Assembly (NCBI GenBank): GCA_964569295.1
Contig: CAZMVU010000201.1
Span: forward strand, 1-8,990
Reading direction: 5' to 3'
Source: CAZMVU01 sp964569295
Lineage (GTDB): Bacteria > Hydrogenedentota > Hydrogenedentia > Hydrogenedentales > JAGMZX01
DNA length: 8,990 bases
Position numbers and translations under genes: made by a program
The notes under the pieces: generated by a model
What the model was told of the DNA's origin: nothing
What the model saw: the letters and a program-made list of their open reading frames with translations, nothing else
Database searches by the model: none
Part shown: positions 1-6,942 of the stretch, in pieces
Numbering within the stretch: the first letter of the stretch is position 1
Layout of the letters: each line of letters opens with the position of its first letter

Positions 1-314
1 CGTCTTGACTGATAGAAACAGCGGGTGGGCCAGAACCGCGACCCGCGCCGATACCGGGGAGCCCCATGAAGTACGGCAAACGGCTAAAGAATTGCATCGG
101 TTTTAAGGCGGAAAGCGCTGAATCACAAGCACTTACGCGCTGGATGCGCACCGGTCTATGCAGCACACCTGCCCACGCGCGGCACGAGAATTGACTGGCG
201 GGCAAGGCGCGTGGTCTTATGATTCGCGCTTGATTCGCCGGGCGGCCTTGCGTTGCGCGCGCTTACGGAGGGAACACCGGCCTGCGACCTTGGCAATACT
301 TGGGAGAATACGCC
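1..314. other. Upstream region with no convincing gene
   Basis: About 300 bases precede the first confident gene. Plus-strand frame 2 is open from the window edge to a TAA at 104-106 and could be the tail of a gene that starts outside, but its roughly 34 residues show no recognisable motif. A 42-codon reading frame starts at ATG 66 behind a GGGGAG and ends at a TGA at 192-194; it also lacks recognisable features, and I do not call it a gene. A possible promoter within the region is listed separately. Confidence 0.5.
191..223 (+). promoter_or_regulatory. Possible sigma70-like promoter for the lyase-like gene
   Basis: TTGACT at 191-196 and TATGAT at 218-223 each match the consensus boxes in five of six positions, but the spacer is 21 bases, longer than the usual 16-18. 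It lies about 90 bases upstream of the ATG at 315. The host's promoter consensus is unknown, so this is a weak call. Confidence 0.25.
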
Positions 315-2027
315 ATGTTAACCGCGTTGATGCTGATGTTACTGAGTGAGGCGCCGGGGGACCCCCTGCAATACCAGGACCGCGCCGCCGCATTGCTTAT
401 CGAGAAGGCCCCCGCCGCACTCGATAGCTACGACGCCGAAACGGGACGCTTCGGGTCAGGCATCTGGATTGTACAGGACCAGAACGTCATGTTTCCGCTG
501 GCGGTGCTCTGGGCGCTGGACCGGCCAGACAACCCGCATCACCGCAGTGCCGATCTGCTCGAGGTCATCATGGACGCCGGCGACGCGCTGATCGATGATG
601 CCGATGAGAACGGGCAGTGGGAGTTCCGCAAGAAGGATGGCAGCACCTGGGGTAAGATTCACATGCCGTGGACCTGTTCGCGCTGGGTGCGTGCTTTTGC
701 CATCATTCAAGACACCATGCCCACGGAGCGCCGCGCGCACTGGGAGAAATGGCTCACCCTTATCTATGGCAACATCGCGCGGGACAGCCTTAAGGGCGTC
801 CACAACATCCCCGCACATCACGCCATGGGCTTATATGTCGCCGGCCAGGCGCTGGACAAGCCGGTGTGGCGTGAGCAGGCGCGTGCGTTTCTGCGTAAAG
901 TGGCCGACAGCCAGCGCGATGGCGGCTACTGGTCGGAAGGCGACGGACCTGTAGTCACCTATAACTTCGTGTATACAGATGCACTGGGCACGTACTACGC
1001 CATGTCCGGCGACGAAGCCGTGTTGCCGAACCTCGAGAAAGCCGCGCGCTTCCACCGGCGTTTCACCTACCCGAACGGGCACATGGTCGAAACCATCGAT
1101 GAGCGGAACCCCTATCACGAGGGCGTCCGCACCGGGAATGTCGGTTTCACCTTTTCCCCCGAAGGGCGCGCCTGGCTCGAGCAGCAGTGGCAGGCGGCAG
1201 GCTTCGACACGCTTTCCTCCGACAACCTGGCCTCGCTCATTCGCTATGGTGAAGAGGGGGCCGTGGCGCCGCCGGCAGCCGAGGACCCCCTCTTTATTCT
1301 CGAAGAGGGCGGGGTTGGCCGGGCGGCCACACGCCAAGAGCCGCCGTGGTTCCTCTGCCTGTCGGCGTATCACAGCGACGTGCCGAAGAGCCGATGGTTG
1401 CAGGACCGGCAGAGCCTCGTGAGCATTTACCATGACCGGGCCGGCCTGGCGGCGGGCGGTGGCAACACCAAGCTGCAACCGGCGTGGAGCACGTTCACCG
1501 TCGGCGATATGGACCTGCTGCGCCATGAGAAGGGCGATACCAACCCGGACTTTCTCGCGAAGGGCGACTTGTATCACGTGCCCTCGGAGGCCACACTCAT
1601 CACGGACAGCGCGTTCGGCCTCGATCTGCAATACGGCCCGGAACAGTGCACGGTGCGCATCGCGCTCGTGGACGACCACACGCTGCGCTACCGCGTGTCA
1701 GCCACGGCGGAATCCGGCCTGCCGGTCTACGCGCACATCACCTTGCTGCCCCACGTGGGCGACACCCTCCGTACCGGCGCAGGAAGGCGCGTCGAAACCG
1801 GCGAGGATACCTGGTCCCTGATGCCTGCCGATGTCGGCGGCGCGATCACCTGGCAGGGATGCCGGTGGGAATTGCCGGATACCGCCAGTGTCCATTGGCC
1901 CGCCAGACGGCATAACCCCTACGCCAAAGCCGGCGAATCGAAACTGAGCGACGCGCGCATCGAGGTCCGTATCCCGCTGGACAAAGCGCACCCGGAACAA
2001 ACGGTTACGCTCACCGTGCAAGAGTGA
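315..2027 (+). CDS. Polysaccharide-lyase-like protein: (alpha/alpha) toroid plus beta-sandwich, family not assigned
   Basis: This encodes 570 residues. I chose ATG 315 over the in-frame TTG at 300 because GGGAGA at 302-307 sits 7 bases ahead of it, as a ribosome-binding site should. The N-terminus is short and hydrophobic (residues 1-11), a possible but weak signal peptide. Residues about 15-330 are rich in Trp, Tyr, His and amphipathic helices, as in (alpha/alpha) toroid lyases and glycosidases. Two segments look like active-site candidates: NIPAHHAMGLY around H168-H169, and YWSEGDGP followed by a YN pair at about residues 206-217. Residues about 340-570 are strand-rich, with repeated short hydrophobic strands, like the C-terminal sandwich of heparinase II/III-type enzymes. 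The predicted role is breakdown or remodelling of an acidic polysaccharide, inferred from the overall look only. A glycoside hydrolase or a non-catalytic relative is equally possible. The gene stands alone, with gaps of about 300 bases on both sides. Confidence 0.72.
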   Translation: MLTALMLMLLSEAPGDPLQYQDRAAALLIEKAPAALDSYDAETGRFGSGIWIVQDQNVMFPLAVLWALDRPDNPHHRSADLLEVIMDAGDALIDDADENGQWEFRKKDGSTWGKIHMPWTCSRWVRAFAIIQDTMPTERRAHWEKWLTLIYGNIARDSLKGVHNIPAHHAMGLYVAGQALDKPVWREQARAFLRKVADSQRDGGYWSEGDGPVVTYNFVYTDALGTYYAMSGDEAVLPNLEKAARFHRRFTYPNGHMVETIDERNPYHEGVRTGNVGFTFSPEGRAWLEQQWQAAGFDTLSSDNLASLIRYGEEGAVAPPAAEDPLFILEEGGVGRAATRQEPPWFLCLSAYHSDVPKSRWLQDRQSLVSIYHDRAGLAAGGGNTKLQPAWSTFTVGDMDLLRHEKGDTNPDFLAKGDLYHVPSEATLITDSAFGLDLQYGPEQCTVRIALVDDHTLRYRVSATAESGLPVYAHITLLPHVGDTLRTGAGRRVETGEDTWSLMPADVGGAITWQGCRWELPDTASVHWPARRHNPYAKAGESKLSDARIEVRIPLDKAHPEQTVTLTVQE

Positions 2028-2322
2028 AAACGCCCCAAACGCTCATAATGAACGCGCAACGGGGTTCGGCGTGTCGTGGCGCCGCTTCCGGGTGAAGTGG
2101 GCAGTCCCATCGGGAGGGCGGGCTTCCCCGGCCGCGTCTTGCTCGATGCCGGGCACGCCATCCCAGCCGCCGCCACACCAAACTACAGGCGCTCAGTTCC
2201 GCGCATCGCAGGCGGTGCTGGTGGGGCATGGGGGCCAGGGAAACTCGCCGTGACTGATGCATCGGGCGTGCTGCCCATGCTATCCTGCCGGCCGTTGCAG
2301 CAAGAACAGGAACACCGCGCCC
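2028..2322. other. Intergenic region upstream of lspA
   Basis: This gap holds no gene I can support. Reading frames that cross it on either strand are continuations of shadows of the neighbouring genes and show no family motif. There is no clear terminator for the upstream gene: GC-rich inverted stretches occur, but no T-run follows any of them. TGCTATCCT at 2278-2286 resembles an extended -10 box and lies about 37 bases ahead of the lspA start, but I see no matching -35 box. Confidence 0.45.
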
Positions 2323-2862
2323 ATGGACCACAAAAGACGCCTGGTATATGTCGGGTTTACCGTGCTGTTGGTGGTCGTCCTGGACCAGGCCACCAAGTGG
2401 CTTGCGATTGCGTATCTGAAAGAGGGACCGATCATTCCGTTTCCCGCTGGCTGGTATCCAAACGATCTGTTCCACCTGCGTTATGCCGAGAACACGGGGG
2501 CGTTTCTCAGCCTTGGCAGCACGCTCTCGGCGGGCATCCGGTTCTGGCTGCTCACGGGGCTCAATGTGGTCATTCTCTCGGTGGTTGCGGCGATCGTGAT
2601 TTTTAAGCGCCGGGTCGCCACGCCCACCGTACTCCCGCTTACGCTCATCCTCGCCGGCGGATTGGGCAACCTGATCGACCGCATCGCGCGGGACGGCGTC
2701 GTGGTGGACTTTATGAACATGGGCATCGCGCACGTGCGTACGGGCGTGTTCAACATCGCCGATGTGGCGATCATGATGGGGTTGTTCCTTCTGTTGTTCG
2801 TCGAGTTCTTTTTCCCACGCCGGGAACCAGCGCCGGACACACCGGGGCAGACCGAAAACTGA
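2323..2862 (+). CDS. lspA: Signal peptidase II (prolipoprotein signal peptidase)
   Basis: LspA is the inner-membrane aspartyl protease that cuts the signal peptide from diacylglyceryl-modified prolipoproteins, after Lgt and before Lnt. The 179-residue product has the usual family length and four hydrophobic segments (about residues 7-31, 71-94, 101-118 and 142-164). Conserved boxes appear in order: DQATK at 21-25, an NTGAF box at 57-61, GGLGNLIDR at 112-120, VVDF carrying the first catalytic Asp (D129), and FNIAD carrying the second (D147). Translation probably starts at ATG 2323, preceded by AGGA at 2308-2311; an in-frame ATG at 2257 would add 22 Cys/Arg-rich residues not typical of LspA. 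The C-terminal tail after residue 165 is short, polar and Pro-rich. The stop lies 24 bases before the next gene, which suggests co-transcription. Confidence 0.96.
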   Translation: MDHKRRLVYVGFTVLLVVVLDQATKWLAIAYLKEGPIIPFPAGWYPNDLFHLRYAENTGAFLSLGSTLSAGIRFWLLTGLNVVILSVVAAIVIFKRRVATPTVLPLTLILAGGLGNLIDRIARDGVVVDFMNMGIAHVRTGVFNIADVAIMMGLFLLLFVEFFFPRREPAPDTPGQTEN

Positions 2863-2886
2863 GACACCGACCGGGGGTATTTCGGG

Positions 2887-3885
2887 ATGAGGAAAGCGAA
2901 AAAGTACGCCGTGCGCACAGGAGGGCTGCTGCTGGTGGTGTGCCTCGGCGTGGCCGCGTATCCGTTCATCATGCCGGACATGGAAGCACGAACCCTGGAC
3001 GCGCAGGAACGCACGCACCTCGAGCAGACCCAAGGGCTCGACTTCGTGCAGCTTTCCGAGGGCGTGACCCGCTACGAATGGGCCGGGCCGCCCGATGGTC
3101 CTGTGGTCGTACTTATCCACGGTTACACGGGCCCCTGCAGCATCTGGGACCACACCGCCCCCGCGCTGGCGTCGGCCGGCTTTCGTGTGTTGCGCTATGA
3201 CCTCTTCGGCCGCGGCTACTCGGACCGGCCGCACCTGCGGTATACGGCGGAAGTCTTTGACCGGCAACTTGCCGATCTGCTCGGCGCCTTTGACATCGAT
3301 GCGCCGGTATCGCTGGTGGGGCTCTCGATGGGCGGCGCGATCACGGTGCACTTCGTGGACCGTCACCCGGAAAAGGTGCGCGCCTTCGCGCTGCTGGCGC
3401 CGGCGGGTTTCCCGCTCGATATAGACCCGCGCTATAGCGCCATGCGCTGGCCGGGCGTGGGCGAGTGGCTTTTGCAGGCGTTCGGGGACGCCAAGCTGCC
3501 GGCTGCCTTGGAGCGCATGGGCGTGCCGGAGGGGACGCCCTACCGGGAGGAATTCCTCGCACAGATGACCTACCACGGCTACAAGCGGGCGCTCCTCTCC
3601 ACCTACCGTAACAACCCGCTGCTCAGCCTTGCGCCCGTATATGAACGCGTTGGCGCACAGGACACGCCGTCGCTGCTCATCTGGGGCACCGCGGACCATG
3701 TGGTGCCATTTGGGCACCATGAACACGTGCAGGAAGCCATACCGCACATCGCGTTTCATGCGATCCAAGAGGCGGGTCACACGGCTTGCTACGAGATGCC
3801 GGAAGAAGTGAACCCGCCGCTCATCGCCTTTCTCGAGAAAAACGCGGCCACGCCCGCCATCGCCGAAGCGGCCAATACCCAATGA
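2887..3885 (+). CDS. Membrane-anchored alpha/beta hydrolase
   Basis: This 332-residue protein has the alpha/beta-hydrolase fold. Residues 1-8 are basic, and 11-29 form one hydrophobic segment that should act as an uncleaved anchor or signal peptide, placing the enzyme on the outer face of the inner membrane. The oxyanion-hole HG is at 78-79, the nucleophile elbow GLSMGG at 145-150 (S147), the catalytic Asp at D270 in GTADHVVP, and the catalytic His at H298 in AGHT. The triad is complete and correctly spaced, so an active esterase, lipase or related hydrolase is expected. A helical cap lies between about residues 175 and 255. The substrate cannot be read from the sequence. A GGGGG at 2873-2877 lies 9 bases before ATG 2887. 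It is 24 bases downstream of lspA and 55 upstream of the TolC-type gene, so an envelope-related role is a reasonable inference. Confidence 0.9.
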   Translation: MRKAKKYAVRTGGLLLVVCLGVAAYPFIMPDMEARTLDAQERTHLEQTQGLDFVQLSEGVTRYEWAGPPDGPVVVLIHGYTGPCSIWDHTAPALASAGFRVLRYDLFGRGYSDRPHLRYTAEVFDRQLADLLGAFDIDAPVSLVGLSMGGAITVHFVDRHPEKVRAFALLAPAGFPLDIDPRYSAMRWPGVGEWLLQAFGDAKLPAALERMGVPEGTPYREEFLAQMTYHGYKRALLSTYRNNPLLSLAPVYERVGAQDTPSLLIWGTADHVVPFGHHEHVQEAIPHIAFHAIQEAGHTACYEMPEEVNPPLIAFLEKNAATPAIAEAANTQ

Positions 3886-3940
3886 CCGGCGCGGTGTGTG
3901 CAGCACACGGAACTCGTAACCCAGACACGGATTCGCCACC

Positions 3941-6496
3941 ATGTTGTACCTGACCCGGCCGCCATTCCCTGCGCCTTCCCTTTGCGTGCTGCTGCTGTTT
4001 CTTGCCACCACGGCCGCCGCACAAACACCACCCGATGCCCCCGCGCCGCCCCTTGTGCCCGTGGACACGCGGGACGCCGCAACCGCCGGGCAACCGCGCG
4101 GCTATGCGCCTCCGGCCGGCATGGACCCGGAAGACGTTGCGCGGTCGTTGCGCGAATTCGAAGCGGAAGATGATCAGACCCCGCCGTTCGATCTGGAAGA
4201 ACCAGTGGTCATCGGCGTGGTGTCGGCCGGGCCGCGCGCAAGGGAAAGCCTGCGCGAACGTTTCCGGAAAGAAATAGACGAGTTGCTCGTCAACACCGGC
4301 GGCGTGCGTTTTCCGGACCGTTTCCAGTTGCAGGGCGATTGGACCTGGGACGGCGTGAACGCCGCCCTGGACCAGCTCCTCGAAGCGCCCGAGGTGGATA
4401 TCGTGCTGGCTTTCGGCGTCATTGCTTCGACGGCCGCGGCGCGCCGGGGACCGTTACCGAAGCCGGCCATCGCGGCGCACATCGTGGATCGCGAGGCGCT
4501 GGGGATTCCCATGGAAAACGGCGGCAGCGGGGTGCGCAACCTGGCGTACATCAGCGCGCCGAGTCCGGTCGCACGGGACATACGCGCCTTTCATGAACTC
4601 ATCCCCTTCGACCACCTGAGCATCCTGGTTTCGGAAGAACTGCTTGCCTGCGCGCCGGAACTGGAGAGAACGGCCCTCGCGGCGGGCCGGGACCTCGGTA
4701 TCGAAATCACGATCACGCCGGTGGCGGACGATGCAATGGCCGCACTCGCCGAAATTCCCGCAAGTACCGGCGCGGTGTATCTTGGGCCCCTGTTTCAACT
4801 GGCGGACCATGCCTTTGATACGCTGGTCAACGGGCTTATCGCGCGTGATATGCCGAGCTTCTCGCTGTCGGGGGTGGACGAGGTGCGCCGGGGTGTGCTG
4901 GCGACATTGCAGCCTCCCGCAGACGACACGCGCCGGGCCCGGCGAATGGCACTGTATGTTCACCGCATTGTGCGTGGGGAACAACCGGAAGCACTGCCGG
5001 TCTCGTTTCCCCAGGGCAGGCGGCTCACGCTCAACATGGCCACCGCCCGCGCCATCGGCTACCAACCCTCCTGGACCGTGCTTTCTGAGGCATTGCTCAT
5101 TAACGAAGAATCTGAAGAGGCCGTGCGCGTGTTGACCCTGAACAGCGTGGTGGATCGCGCCCTCTCGGAAAACCGTGACCTGCGCGCCAAGGAACAAGCG
5201 GTCACAGCCGGCGAGGAGAACATCCCGGCGGCGTGGGCAAAGCTGAAGCCGCAGGTCGAAGCGGCGGGCACAGGCACCTTCATCGATGAAGACCTGGCGA
5301 GTCCCCTTCAGCCAGAGCATGTATATCAGGGCTCGGTGAAAGTGCGCCAGCTCATCTACGACGACAAGGCGTGGGCCAACGTCTACATCAGCAAGCGGCT
5401 CCAGAAAGCGCTCGAACATGAATATGCCGGACGCGAACTCGATATCATCCAGTTTGCCGCGCAAGCCTACTTCAACGTGCTCCGGGCGAAAACCTTCGAG
5501 CGTATCCAGAAGGACAACCTGCGTCTCACACGCAAACACCTCGAACTCGCCCAGGTGCGCCACTCCGTGGGAACGGGCAATCCAGGCGAGGTGTACCGTT
5601 GGGAAAGCGAGCTCGCCTCCGCACGGATCGATGTGATGAACGCAAGCGCCAAACGGGCCGCAGCCGCGCTCGATCTCAACCGCATCCTGCACCTGCCCCA
5701 GGAAGACGCCTTCGATACGCAGGAAGCCGGGCTCGACGATTCGCTCCTCGCGCCCACCCGTTCCGTCGCCCGCAACTACCTGGACAACCCGCGCACGTTC
5801 ACCCTGTTCCGCGATTTCATGGTGGAAGAAGGCTTGGCCCGTGCGCCGGAACTGCGCCGGCTCGATCAGGTTATCAATGCCAAGGAACGGGCCCAGAAGG
5901 CGGCACGGCGCGCCTACTACATGCCTACGGTCGGTGTCGAGGGCGAGGTGCTCCACGACTTCCGGTTCAGCGGCGCCGGCAGCGAGGGCGGTATTATCCG
6001 TTACTTTCTGCCCGGCACCGAGGAAGACACCACATGGAGCATCGGCGTGCAGGCATCCATCCCGATCTATGCGGGCGGCGCACGCAAGGCCGCGCGCATC
6101 CAGACCCGCGAAGAAGTCGCACAATTGCAACTCGAACGTGTGGCGGCACAGGAAAAGATCGAGGAGCGGGTGCGTGTCGCCGCGCACGAGGCGCGCGCAT
6201 CTTTCGCAAACATCGCCCATGCCGAAGCCGCGAGCGACGCGGCCCGGAAAAACCTCGAACTTGTGGCCGATGCCTATGGCCGGGGCGTCGTGTCCGTGAT
6301 CGACCTGCTCGACGCGCAGAACGCGGCCCTCGTCGCCAAGCTCAGTGCGGCGGGCGCGCGGTTTCAGTTTTTTATGGACCTCATGGAACTCGAGCGGGCC
6401 GCAGCACGCTTTAGCTTCCGAATGGACGAAGACGCGCATGCGGACTGGCTCGGCCGCTTGCGTAGCTACTTCAGCGCACAAGGCGTAACGCCATAA
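3941..6496 (+). CDS. Fusion of ABC-type substrate-binding domain and TolC-family outer-membrane efflux domain
   Basis: The product has 851 residues. Residues 1-28 form a typical signal peptide ending in AAAQ, followed by a Pro/Ala-rich linker to about residue 60. Residues about 87-388 read as an ABC_sub_bind/type-1 periplasmic-binding domain: IGVVSAG at 91-97, a VDIVLAFG strand at 152-159, an IPFDHLSILV strand at 221-230, and a closing LTLNMATARAIGY at 362-374 that resembles the INLKTAKALG end of that family. Residues about 395-830 are a TolC/OEP channel: VRHSVGTGNPGE at 539-550, the outer-strand signature IPIYAGGARKAAR at 707-719, long Ala/Glu/Gln-rich helices, and YGRGVVSVIDLLDAQNA at 779-795. 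TolC proteins alone are usually 400-500 residues, so the N-terminal domain accounts for the excess. Predicted role: an outer-membrane export duct whose periplasmic face carries a small-molecule binding module. No adaptor or inner-membrane pump gene is adjacent. The reading frame runs unbroken across the domain join. The Shine-Dalgarno before ATG 3941 is weak. Confidence 0.88.
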   Translation: MLYLTRPPFPAPSLCVLLLFLATTAAAQTPPDAPAPPLVPVDTRDAATAGQPRGYAPPAGMDPEDVARSLREFEAEDDQTPPFDLEEPVVIGVVSAGPRARESLRERFRKEIDELLVNTGGVRFPDRFQLQGDWTWDGVNAALDQLLEAPEVDIVLAFGVIASTAAARRGPLPKPAIAAHIVDREALGIPMENGGSGVRNLAYISAPSPVARDIRAFHELIPFDHLSILVSEELLACAPELERTALAAGRDLGIEITITPVADDAMAALAEIPASTGAVYLGPLFQLADHAFDTLVNGLIARDMPSFSLSGVDEVRRGVLATLQPPADDTRRARRMALYVHRIVRGEQPEALPVSFPQGRRLTLNMATARAIGYQPSWTVLSEALLINEESEEAVRVLTLNSVVDRALSENRDLRAKEQAVTAGEENIPAAWAKLKPQVEAAGTGTFIDEDLASPLQPEHVYQGSVKVRQLIYDDKAWANVYISKRLQKALEHEYAGRELDIIQFAAQAYFNVLRAKTFERIQKDNLRLTRKHLELAQVRHSVGTGNPGEVYRWESELASARIDVMNASAKRAAAALDLNRILHLPQEDAFDTQEAGLDDSLLAPTRSVARNYLDNPRTFTLFRDFMVEEGLARAPELRRLDQVINAKERAQKAARRAYYMPTVGVEGEVLHDFRFSGAGSEGGIIRYFLPGTEEDTTWSIGVQASIPIYAGGARKAARIQTREEVAQLQLERVAAQEKIEERVRVAAHEARASFANIAHAEAASDAARKNLELVADAYGRGVVSVIDLLDAQNAALVAKLSAAGARFQFFMDLMELERAAARFSFRMDEDAHADWLGRLRSYFSAQGVTP

Positions 6497-6734
6497 GTCC
6501 GCGCGGCCCGGGGCTTACCACCGCCGATCACCGTACACCCAGGCCCGCACCCCCCGCCCATTCCCCCCCGTAGCGCCCCTGAAAACACAGCACCATAAAC
6601 ATGCCGCTCTATGACGTACCAACAGTAGAACCTCACATACTCCCTCCGGCTTTCCCCGTTTTAGAGAAAAGGGCATTCCCCCGCCCCCTCCCAGAAAACC
6701 CCGCTTCTACCCCGCCAGTGCCCCAAAAACAAGC
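6497..6734. other. C-rich non-coding stretch between the TolC-type gene and the tRNA promoter
   Basis: No gene is visible here. The plus strand carries many C-runs (for example at about 6549-6568 and 6678-6689), a strand-biased composition unlike the flanking genes. A CCC-G-TTTT / AAAA-GGG inverted repeat at 6655-6673, with one bulged G and a 4-base loop, is the only secondary structure I noticed. No T-run follows it, so I do not call it a terminator. Confidence 0.5.
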
Positions 6735-6764
6735 TGGACACGCCGGCTGAACATTGGTTATACT
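6735..6764 (+). promoter_or_regulatory. Promoter of the tRNA-Met gene
   Basis: TGGACA at 6735-6740 (five of six against TTGACA) and TATACT at 6759-6764 (five of six against TATAAT) are separated by 18 bases. The -10 box ends 30 bases before the tRNA, which allows a short 5' leader. The fit in sequence, spacing and position makes this the best promoter in the window. Confidence 0.65.
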
Positions 6765-6794
6765 TGGACCATGGTGCGGCATCATGCGCCCTGT

Positions 6795-6871
6795 GGCGGT
6801 GTAGCTCAGTTGGTTAGAGCAGTGGAATCATAATCCACGTGTCCGGGGTTCGAGTCCCTGCACCGCTACCA
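6795..6871 (+). tRNA. tRNA-Met (CAU), elongator type
   Basis: This 77-base gene folds into a full cloverleaf. The acceptor stem pairs GGCGGTG with CACCGCT (one G1-U72 wobble). U8 and A9 are followed by a GCTC/GAGC D-stem, a GTGGA/TCCAC anticodon stem around the loop ATCATAA (anticodon CAT), and a T-arm CGGGG / CCCTG with loop TTCGAGT. Discriminator A and CCA are encoded. The stem pairs fully at its end apart from the wobble, so it is not the initiator, which has a C1-A72 mismatch. A G1-U72 pair is, as I recall, also present in elongator tRNA-Met of Bacillus. The alternative is tRNA-Ile2 with a lysidine-modified CAU. A T5 run at 6874-6878 follows and may help termination. Its 3' end faces the integrase remnant and would be the natural attachment site. 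Confidence 0.95.
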
Positions 6872-6942
6872 TCTTTTTCGCCTTCATTTCCCCGCTGTTT
6901 ACGCGGATTCCCGCATGAATAGGGGCGATTACCACTCTCTGC

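Noticed and set aside
3894..3908. GTGTG/CACAC hairpin after the hydrolase gene as a terminator
   Set aside because: The stem is only five pairs and no T-run follows, so it is unlikely to stop transcription before the TolC-type gene.
2011..4068. A 685-codon open frame on the minus strand opposite lspA and the hydrolase
   Set aside because: It is a codon-bias shadow in GC-rich DNA. Its product is Arg/His-rich without any domain, while both plus-strand genes show clear catalytic motifs.
4454..6481. A 675-codon open frame on the minus strand opposite the TolC-type gene
   Set aside because: Same reason: it is Arg/His/Gly-rich, has no family resemblance, and lies wholly inside a gene with strong domain evidence.
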